The notes beneath the pieces are model-generated. The model was not told the DNA's origin and searched no databases. It was given only the letters and a program-made list of their open reading frames with translations. Below, in pieces: positions 1 to 4,840 of a stretch of 6,365 nt of DNA. This stretch comes from CAZWHE01 sp964633825 (lineage in GTDB: Bacteria > Planctomycetota > B15-G4 > CAYZWU01), in assembly GCA_964633825.1 (NCBI GenBank), contig CAZWHE010000194.1, positions 1-6,365 of the forward strand, given 5' to 3'. Both the position numbers and the translations under genes were made by a program. Numbering within the stretch: position 1 is the first letter of the stretch; each line of letters starts with the position of its first letter.

Positions 1-254
1 ATCCCCAGGGGTATCACGACGGATCATGCGCCCCTTTCGCCGACAAACTCGAAGGGCATATACTGATCATGCACGGCATGATCGACGACAACGTCCACCC
101 CAACAACGCCTGGCAGCTGATCGACGCGCTGGACAAGGCGGGCAAGAAATACGAAAGCCGGTTCTTCCCCAGATCGGGGCACGGCACGGAAGGCTCAGAC
201 ACCCAGTGGGAGTTCTTTCACAAGCACCTGATCGAGAACCAGACCGGCTCTTGA
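1..254 (+). CDS. S9 family serine peptidase (prolyl oligopeptidase / DPP-IV type), C-terminal fragment
   Basis: The reading frame is open from position 3 and stops at TGA 252-254, giving the last 83 residues of a gene that begins left of the window. The fragment is the end of an alpha/beta-hydrolase catalytic domain. HILIMHGMIDDNVH (fragment residues 19-32) matches the S9 strand-and-loop that carries the catalytic Asp. A helix follows (NAWQLIDALDKAGKKYE), then FFPRSGHG, whose His (residue 60) is the expected catalytic His. The nucleophilic Ser lies upstream, outside the window. In this family the enzyme cleaves peptides, often after proline, as an exported or periplasmic dipeptidyl or oligopeptidase; the exact specificity cannot be read here. 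The ATG at 69 is internal (it encodes the Met of LIMHGM) and is not a real start. The gene is convergent with the next one, with 5 bp between stops. Family assignment is firm; the DPP-IV subtype rests on the DDNVH motif. Confidence 0.9.
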   Translation, partial: PQGYHDGSCAPFADKLEGHILIMHGMIDDNVHPNNAWQLIDALDKAGKKYESRFFPRSGHGTEGSDTQWEFFHKHLIENQTGS

Positions 255-259
255 CCGGG

Positions 260-3200
260 CTAAGGCACGACCTGAATCGTCACGTTGTTCGAGGCAAAGT
301 CCCAGTATCCGGGTCTCTGCGCATAGGCGAAGTCCAGCGTTGTCCCCGCCAGCCAGGGAGCGGGCGGAGCATTGAGAATCGCCGCGGCCTGTCCGCTGCC
401 GTCGAGAGTCCCCCTGAAATCTTGAAAAGTCGAGTTGTTCAGGTGGCTGAAGATATATGAAGTCACGCTGTCCGAGTTGATGGGAATGACGACCCCGCCC
501 GGAGGAGGAGGGAGCGCCGTGCCGGGCGAAGAGCCCGACGCGGATCCCACGAGGATATATCCCATGTTAGCGTGGCCGGGGTTGTTGAGCGAAAAGGTGA
601 TCGTTCCTCCCAGTGTCGCCGATAGAGTGCTCGCGTCCGCGGCAAGCACCGGGGCCGCGATCGTCTTCGAGGCGATCCACGTGTTCCACGAGCTCTGCGA
701 GGGCGCGTACTCGTGGTGGTACCAGAACGTGGCGTTGTCCGAAGGATCGACCCCGACGGCGCTGTAGTCACCCCAGCGTCCGTAATACGTGTATGGCCCC
801 GAGCTGTTCTTGACGATTTCCAGACTCGGCATCGTTCCGGCCGTATCGCTCACAAGCCTGTAAGCCCTCGATACGGAGATGTATTCCGAATTGGACGAGC
901 GCGCAAAACAGGAGAGTGCGTTGCCCGAATCATCCACGGAAATCGAATTGAAAAATGTGCGCACGCCCGATCCGGGATCGATATCTCCCGACTGGACGAG
1001 CGCGGGCGTTCCTGATACGGGCCAGTTTCCCATGTCGATCTCGTACCACCTGGCCAGAACCCTGTTTTTTCCCTGGTGGTGGGCGGCCCAGAGCGATCCG
1101 TTGCGATAGACGCAGCTCCAGAATCGGGAGTCGAACGTTTCCATCCTGAGGCTGCTCCCCATCTGTGGCGCGTCCTCGGGGGGAGTGTAGGTCGGCACTG
1201 TGAGCGAGTAGGTCGTGTGCTGCAGCGATCCGAGCGGGTCGGTGATGGCGTGGAGCCGCACCGTCTGATTGCCGCTCCAGACTTCGAAGTGCTCGATCAG
1301 ATACATGGCCGGGGCCTGCCCGTAAATGACGGGCAACCCGTGGGATTGTTCCCCAGTGATCAGAAGATGGTTGGTGTTGAGAGTCGTTCCTCCCACGAGC
1401 AGATCTGATTTCTCGATGATGTAGATCAGATACTTTTGTCCGCCCGTGAAAAAGTCGGCGGACAGATAGACGTAGTCCGAGTCCGCGGCGATGTTGGGCG
1501 AGTCGATGTCGCCGCCACCGCCTTCGCTGGTGACGTTGATGCGGTACTTGTGCCACGTGCCGTTCGGATCGGAATCGTCCGACACGGCGAGAAGGAAGTA
1601 GGAGCTCCCGCTCCCCGACACCTGCGTTCGTTCGTTGGCCATCGCCATGAAACGGCCCGAGTGGGGGTCGTAAATGACCTCCGGGTCGAAGACGAACCCT
1701 GTGGCGCCGAGAGCCCCCCAGAAACCGTAAGAATCCTCGATCTCGTCCTGAAAGAGGTTCGTGCCCGTCTTGTCGAAGAAGGCGATGGCGCCGTTCGTCA
1801 TGACAACGATGTGATTGGGACCCACGGCGAGATGGGGGTCGGGCGGAGTCCAGCCCGTGTTCGTGATCCCCAGGAACCCGAAATCGGCCCGCCCCGAAAA
1901 GGGTGAAGGATCTCCGCCGTAAGGATCGAGAGGCACGGTGCTGGCATCTCGAACAGGCGGCCGGTGCGGCACGGCCGAGTCTGACAGGGCCGTCAGCTTC
2001 GGATCGCGGGCGCGCGCCTTCGCCATGGCTCGGGCATGGGCTTGGCGCTCTTTTTCCACGATCTCGGACGCCATTCGCAGCGATTCCTTTCGGAGAGCGA
2101 TGCGCTCCTTTCCGCTCTCGGTCAGGGAGCCGAACCGCTCTTCGTCCGCCCCGGGAAATGCCTCCAGATCGGAGGCGTCTACGAGCCCGTCGCCTGTGAG
2201 ATCAGAGGCTGCATAGCGGCCGGGATTGGTGTCGTCGCCCGCCAGGACGTCGAAGAGTGTTTCGAGGTCGGCCCCGGCCGTTTCAGGAACCGGAATCAAG
2301 AGCGTGGCATTCGCAGCTTTCTTGTCTCCCAATCCGGAAAAGCCCGACCAGGCGAAGAGGAGCTGCCCTTCGGGACCGTAGGCCATGCTGTTCCTCCCTG
2401 TTGCAGCGAGGAGGGATTGTTTTCCCTCGCTGATCTGGTTGACCCTGAAAGCGGGACCCTTTTGCTTTCCCATGCAATCGAAGAGCCGGGCCATGATATC
2501 CCTTTTCGCCGGCGGCGGATTCTCGGTGTTCCAGGCCACGCAGAAACCGCCGTCACGGCTCACTGCCAGGTTGGCGCCGCTCCGGCGCCCTCCTTTTGCC
2601 GGGCTCACCAAGAGGGACGGCGACGCGGGTTTTGCGTCAGGTCCGAAGAGCCTGAGCATGACGTCGTATCCGTCGCTTCCCGATCTATGCGCCATCCAAA
2701 GGGCAACAAAGCCGCCGTCGGGCCGTGATGCCAGTTTCGGCTCGATGCCGTATCCGCCGGACTCTTCATTGATCGTGAAGGGTTTCGATTCCGGGATTCC
2801 GCAGGCGTCGAACAGGCGCGCGCGGATCCCCTTCGGACGAAGGTCCTCTCCCTGCGCGGCCCAGGCGGCCACGAAGCCGCCGTCGGGGCGGGGCGCCAGG
2901 CAGGCGATGCTCTCCTGCCCTTTTGATTCCTCGTCCACAAGAAGGGGAGGGGAGCAGAGCTTGCCCTCTTGATCCATGAGGCACACGTAGGCTTTGCGGC
3001 GATTCGATGCCTGGTCCGGTCCGATCCACGCGGCGGCGACGCATCCGTCATTGAGAGCGGCCAGGGTCAGCCCGCTCTGGCTGCCGCGCCACATGTCGTT
3101 CAGCCGAACCTCATCCTCCATAGGATTCAGATCTCCGTCGAATCTCCGGGCGAAGCAGCCGAAGAGATGGCCGTCCTGCCCGAAGGAATCCCATCCGATC

Positions 3201-3652
3201 CAGACATCGCCTTCCTGAGTCATGGCCGCGGAAGGCTTCCACTGAGTCGACTTGACGAAGAGGTTGGCTCTTTTCTCCTCTCCGATCCGCTTGCCGAGGG
3301 GGTTGAAGCGCTGGGCATAGACCCCGTATCCTCCGTTTTCCTGCCGGCGGCTGTCCCAGACGATCAGGAATCCGCTCCTGCCGTCGAAAGCCGGGGTGGA
3401 GGATCCTTGGCTCGAAGCAGTGAAAGTGTTCGCACGGATCTCGCGGCGCACGAACGTCTGAGATCCCACGACGAGCCGGTCGGTCCGGTCCGCCGAATTG
3501 ACGATTCCTCTCAGCTCGGGGGAGATGTTTTGCCCCTCCCGATCGGAAGCCGGAGCCGGGCCGGAAAACAGAATCAACAGGGCCATGGAAAGCATAAGAG
3601 GAAGAGCTCTGTGAAAGGACGATGGTTTGGAGGATGAAGAGTTGTTCGGCAT
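260..3652 (-). CDS. Secreted double beta-propeller protein with dockerin-like calcium loop and C-terminal beta-sandwich
   Basis: This is an 1130-residue exported protein of unknown function. Domains in order: (1) signal peptide, residues 1-35, hydrophobic core about 17-31, with cleavage expected after APA (33-35). (2) Seven repeats at about 55-residue spacing (roughly 85-452), typified by DGGFVAAW...GIRARLFD, most simply a seven-bladed beta-propeller. (3) A dockerin-like calcium loop at 484-495 (DLTGDGLVDASD). (4) A charged helix, about 512-550. (5) A second propeller-like domain, about 587-1000, with hallmarks PPDPHLAVGPNH (603-614), FDPEVIYD (655-662), WGDY (960-963) and TFWYHHEY (975-982), as in a widespread family of secreted bacterial proteins. 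(6) A C-terminal beta-sandwich, about 1002-1130. I see no catalytic motif, so a binding, adhesive or matrix role is inferred. ATG 3650-3652 is chosen because a strong ribosome binding site precedes it and the signal peptide follows directly. The stop is TAG. The two halves look like two proteins fused. Confidence 0.9.
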   Translation of the reverse strand: MPNNSSSSKPSSFHRALPLMLSMALLILFSGPAPASDREGQNISPELRGIVNSADRTDRLVVGSQTFVRREIRANTFTASSQGSSTPAFDGRSGFLIVWDSRRQENGGYGVYAQRFNPLGKRIGEEKRANLFVKSTQWKPSAAMTQEGDVWIGWDSFGQDGHLFGCFARRFDGDLNPMEDEVRLNDMWRGSQSGLTLAALNDGCVAAAWIGPDQASNRRKAYVCLMDQEGKLCSPPLLVDEESKGQESIACLAPRPDGGFVAAWAAQGEDLRPKGIRARLFDACGIPESKPFTINEESGGYGIEPKLASRPDGGFVALWMAHRSGSDGYDVMLRLFGPDAKPASPSLLVSPAKGGRRSGANLAVSRDGGFCVAWNTENPPPAKRDIMARLFDCMGKQKGPAFRVNQISEGKQSLLAATGRNSMAYGPEGQLLFAWSGFSGLGDKKAANATLLIPVPETAGADLETLFDVLAGDDTNPGRYAASDLTGDGLVDASDLEAFPGADEERFGSLTESGKERIALRKESLRMASEIVEKERQAHARAMAKARARDPKLTALSDSAVPHRPPVRDASTVPLDPYGGDPSPFSGRADFGFLGITNTGWTPPDPHLAVGPNHIVVMTNGAIAFFDKTGTNLFQDEIEDSYGFWGALGATGFVFDPEVIYDPHSGRFMAMANERTQVSGSGSSYFLLAVSDDSDPNGTWHKYRINVTSEGGGGDIDSPNIAADSDYVYLSADFFTGGQKYLIYIIEKSDLLVGGTTLNTNHLLITGEQSHGLPVIYGQAPAMYLIEHFEVWSGNQTVRLHAITDPLGSLQHTTYSLTVPTYTPPEDAPQMGSSLRMETFDSRFWSCVYRNGSLWAAHHQGKNRVLARWYEIDMGNWPVSGTPALVQSGDIDPGSGVRTFFNSISVDDSGNALSCFARSSNSEYISVSRAYRLVSDTAGTMPSLEIVKNSSGPYTYYGRWGDYSAVGVDPSDNATFWYHHEYAPSQSSWNTWIASKTIAAPVLAADASTLSATLGGTITFSLNNPGHANMGYILVGSASGSSPGTALPPPPGGVVIPINSDSVTSYIFSHLNNSTFQDFRGTLDGSGQAAAILNAPPAPWLAGTTLDFAYAQRPGYWDFASNNVTIQVVP
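263..649 (-). other. C-terminal beta-sandwich module of the double-propeller protein
   Basis: This encodes residues 1002-1130. The pattern is LGGTITFSL, then GYILVGSASGSSPG, a variable middle, TLDGSGQAAAIL, AGTTLDFAYAQ, and a final strand NNVTIQVV. It resembles terminal modules recurrent on unrelated secreted proteins of environmental bacteria. A comparable layout ends the nuclease-family protein at 4844-5164. The role is unknown; cell-surface sorting or attachment is a guess from its terminal position. Confidence 0.55.
2153..2269 (-). other. Dockerin-like EF-hand calcium loop in mid-protein
   Basis: This segment encodes residues 462-500 of the 1130-residue protein. DLTGDGLVDASDL fits the dockerin loop pattern D-x-[N/T]-x-D-G-x-x-[N/D]-x-x-D, with likely calcium ligands D484, T486, D488, D492 and D495. 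It is preceded by LFDVLAGDDTNPGRYAAS, a helix-and-turn typical of single dockerin-like repeats in secreted proteins with such modules. Only one repeat is present, so cohesin binding is doubtful. A structural calcium site between two propellers is the more cautious reading. Confidence 0.7.
2297..3400 (-). repeat. Seven tandem ~55-residue propeller repeats
   Basis: Within the 1130-residue protein, the core of each repeat (hydrophobic or Gly residues followed by W, then about 15 residues, then a basic/Leu-Phe strand) begins near residues 93, 148, 202, 257, 312, 367 and 428. Spacing is 55, 54, 55, 55, 55 and 61. The cores are SGFLIVWDS, GDVWIGWDS, DGCVAAAWI, DGGFVAAWA, DGGFVALWM, DGGFCVAWN and EGQLLFAWS. 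Repeats 4, 5 and 6 are the most alike and keep some DNA identity around the Pro-Asp-Gly-Gly codons. Seven units of this length fit a closed seven-bladed beta-propeller. The fold is inferred; the periodicity is directly visible. Confidence 0.8.
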
Positions 3653-3660
3653 CTTTAAGA

Positions 3661-3669
3661 CCTCTCCTT
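3661..3669 (-). promoter_or_regulatory. Ribosome binding site of the double-propeller gene
   Basis: On the minus strand AAGGAGAGG lies upstream of ATG 3652. The AAGGAG core (3664-3669) ends 11 bases before the start, and the extended purine tract ends 8 bases before it. It supports the start choice. Confidence 0.75.
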
Positions 3670-3771
3670 ATCTGGTAAAGCGGCGGTTATTCCGATCGAC
3701 GGGAGTCCGCATGCAGCGGGCCGGCTACGGATTTGCATGTCTCATTGGAGATCAGGCTCGGTACTTATAAT

Positions 3772-3800
3772 ATAATAGCATATATCATGCATCGTGGCCA
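3772..3800 (-). promoter_or_regulatory. Candidate sigma-70-type promoter for the double-propeller gene
   Basis: On the minus strand, TGGCCA (3795-3800, 4 of 6 matches to TTGACA) is followed after 17 bp by TATTAT (3772-3777, 5 of 6 matches to TATAAT). It sits in a distinctly AT-rich island (about 3764-3788) in otherwise GC-rich DNA. It would start a transcript near 3765 with a 5' leader of about 110 bases. The fit is decent but the plus strand also carries two TATAAT words here, so composition alone may explain it. Confidence 0.35.
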
Positions 3801-3837
3801 TGAATTCGCAGATCGAAGCCCGCGGACATGCAAGGGG

Positions 3838-3855
3838 CGGTCGGAATTCGGACCG
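3838..3855 (-). terminator. Weak hairpin just after the cytochrome stop codon
   Basis: CGGTC and GACCG form a 5-bp stem around a palindromic GAATTC with a single mismatch on each side. It begins 1 base past the TAA stop (3857-3859) of the di-haem cytochrome gene. No T-tract follows on the minus strand, so an intrinsic terminator is doubtful; it could instead be an mRNA 3' end structure or chance. Confidence 0.2.
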
Positions 3856-3856
3856 G

Positions 3857-4705
3857 TTATTCTTTGATAAACGCGAAAGAATCGGCGTCGAGCAAGGCGC
3901 CTCCCAGGTAATCACCGATGTATACGTTGAATGAATAGACTCCCGAAGGCGCTATTCCGGGGATATTGAAAACAACGGGCTGCGTGATGTTGGCGCTCCC
4001 GGGAAGGGTGGTGTGAACAGGACCCAGAACCGGGCCGTAATGGTTCCCATTGGGCAGTGTCAGATCGATCCACCCGTCGAGCGGAACAGGAAAGGCAGTC
4101 GTGTTGACCAGCTCGACGCTGCAGTGAACGGCGCCGCCCCCCGGGCCGAGAAACATGGGAGTGGTTGCCGGGATAATATTGACAACAAGGTCTGCCGTCG
4201 ATCCCACATCGATTGTGAAGGGCACATCGATTGCAGCATGTCCGCTTCCGTTGTTGTTGCCGAAGTATTTCGCCGTCCACGTGTGGGAACCGGCTGTGCC
4301 CGGTGCGCGGCCCCTCAGCTCCATCGGGAATTCCACCAAAGCTCCACCGTTGTTGCCGTTGAATGTGGGACCGGTTTTCCGATCGATCTCCGTTCCTTCG
4401 ATATCATTCAGCATCCCCCTCACCCAGCCGTATTTGCTGCCGCCGCTGAAAGTGATGATCACTTCCTCGCCGGGGCTGTAGAGCGATTTGTCCGGCACGG
4501 CGTTCAGTGAGTGGTTGCCGTGTTTATGGCATCCGTTGCATGTCGGGTCGTCATCAACATGGCACGAAGTGCATATGCTGGTGAAGTAATGACTGTGCGG
4601 GAGGGGAGCAGGGCTTGCCGTCGAATTGCGGCAGACCAAAAGAAGGAGCATCGAAAAAAGAACAACCGATAAGACGGAAAGGCTCCTCGAAATTATGCGG
4701 ATCAT
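3857..4705 (-). CDS. Exported di-haem cytochrome c with two beta-sandwich domains
   Basis: This is a 282-residue exported protein starting at ATG 4703-4705. Residues 1-30 are a signal peptide with a hydrophobic core (about 9-24), probably cleaved near STA-SP. Cys25 is not in a good lipobox. Two haem c attachment motifs follow closely: CTSCH (45-49) and CNGCH (56-60), flanked by candidate distal ligands H37, H39, H62 and H65. Residues about 70-168 form a beta-rich domain (LYSPGEEVIITFSGGSKYGW... to FTIDV), of the kind seen C-terminal to CxxCH motifs in secreted cytochromes. Residues about 170-282 form a second beta-sandwich (GWIDLTLPNG, GPV, NIPGIAPSGVYSFNVYIG, ending DADSFAFIKE). An electron-transfer or redox role at the cell surface or periplasm is inferred; no partner oxidoreductase is in view. 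A longer frame opens at ATG 4780 but adds 25 polar residues before the signal peptide and has no ribosome binding site, so I reject that start. Confidence 0.88.
   Translation of the reverse strand: MIRIISRSLSVLSVVLFSMLLLLVCRNSTASPAPLPHSHYFTSICTSCHVDDDPTCNGCHKHGNHSLNAVPDKSLYSPGEEVIITFSGGSKYGWVRGMLNDIEGTEIDRKTGPTFNGNNGGALVEFPMELRGRAPGTAGSHTWTAKYFGNNNGSGHAAIDVPFTIDVGSTADLVVNIIPATTPMFLGPGGGAVHCSVELVNTTAFPVPLDGWIDLTLPNGNHYGPVLGPVHTTLPGSANITQPVVFNIPGIAPSGVYSFNVYIGDYLGGALLDADSFAFIKE
4526..4573 (-). other. Paired haem c attachment sites (CTSCH and CNGCH)
   Basis: CTSCH is encoded at 4559-4573 and CNGCH at 4526-4540, with only six residues (VDDDPT) between the two motifs. Such tight spacing is typical of stacked multihaem packing, so the two haems are probably in close contact and exchange electrons. 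A His-rich surround (HSHYF before, HKHGNH after) offers bis-His ligation. Confidence 0.85.
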
Positions 4706-4714
4706 GGTGACTCT

Positions 4715-4720
4715 CTCCTT
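4715..4720 (-). promoter_or_regulatory. Ribosome binding site deciding the cytochrome start
   Basis: AAGGAG on the minus strand, extended as GAAAGGAGAGAG, lies 9 bases before ATG 4705. It marks this ATG rather than the upstream in-frame ATG at 4780 as the real start. Confidence 0.85.
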
Positions 4721-4754
4721 TCTGAAATGGGTCGGGTTGATCGATCCTTTATGT

Positions 4755-4792
4755 GTTAAAAAGATATTCCTATCGAACATATAGGATTTAAC
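4755..4792 (-). promoter_or_regulatory. Nested inverted repeat upstream of the cytochrome gene
   Basis: On the minus strand GTTAAA is followed directly by TCCTAT, a 7-base loop, ATAGGA, seven bases (ATATCTT), then TTTAAC. This gives an inner 6-bp stem (4768-4773 with 4781-4786) and an outer 6-bp stem (4755-4760 with 4787-4792). It lies 50 bases before the start codon. It could be an operator, a 5' leader structure, or a processing site. No T-tract follows it in the direction of transcription, so a terminator for the upstream gene is less likely. AT-rich sequence makes chance pairing possible. Confidence 0.35.
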
Positions 4793-4840
4793 TCGAAAAA
4801 ATAAGAACCAGAGCTCATCACCGTCCCTTCCGACATAAGC

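Noticed and set aside
2153..2269. A true cellulosome-type dockerin
   Set aside because: Only one calcium loop is present instead of the usual duplicated pair, it lies in mid-protein, and no cohesin or glycoside hydrolase is in the window.
2036..2728. Long open frame on the plus strand (230 codons) opposite the double-propeller gene
   Set aside because: It is antisense to a clearly coding frame in GC-rich DNA, shows no domain, low-complexity Arg/Pro/Gly composition in places, and no ribosome binding site; it is a shadow.
2969..3637. Plus-strand open frame of 222 codons
   Set aside because: It lies antisense to the signal peptide and first propeller repeats, with no recognisable motif or ribosome binding site.
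3800..3934. Small plus-strand frame (44 codons) downstream of the TATAAT words
   Set aside because: It has no ribosome binding site, polar composition without a motif, and its last 78 bases are antisense to the end of the cytochrome gene.
4620..4640. Lipobox at Cys25 of the cytochrome (LLVC)
   Set aside because: Val occupies the position before Cys where Gly, Ala or Ser is expected, so ordinary signal-peptide cleavage is more likely.
4791..4800. T-rich run on the minus strand after the EEP stop, considered as an intrinsic terminator
   Set aside because: The preceding bases (around GAGCTC) do not form a convincing GC-rich stem directly next to the T run.
4706..4840. Sigma-70 promoter for the cytochrome gene
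   Set aside because: TATATG and TATCTT words exist, but none has a reasonable -35 match at 16 to 18 bp spacing.
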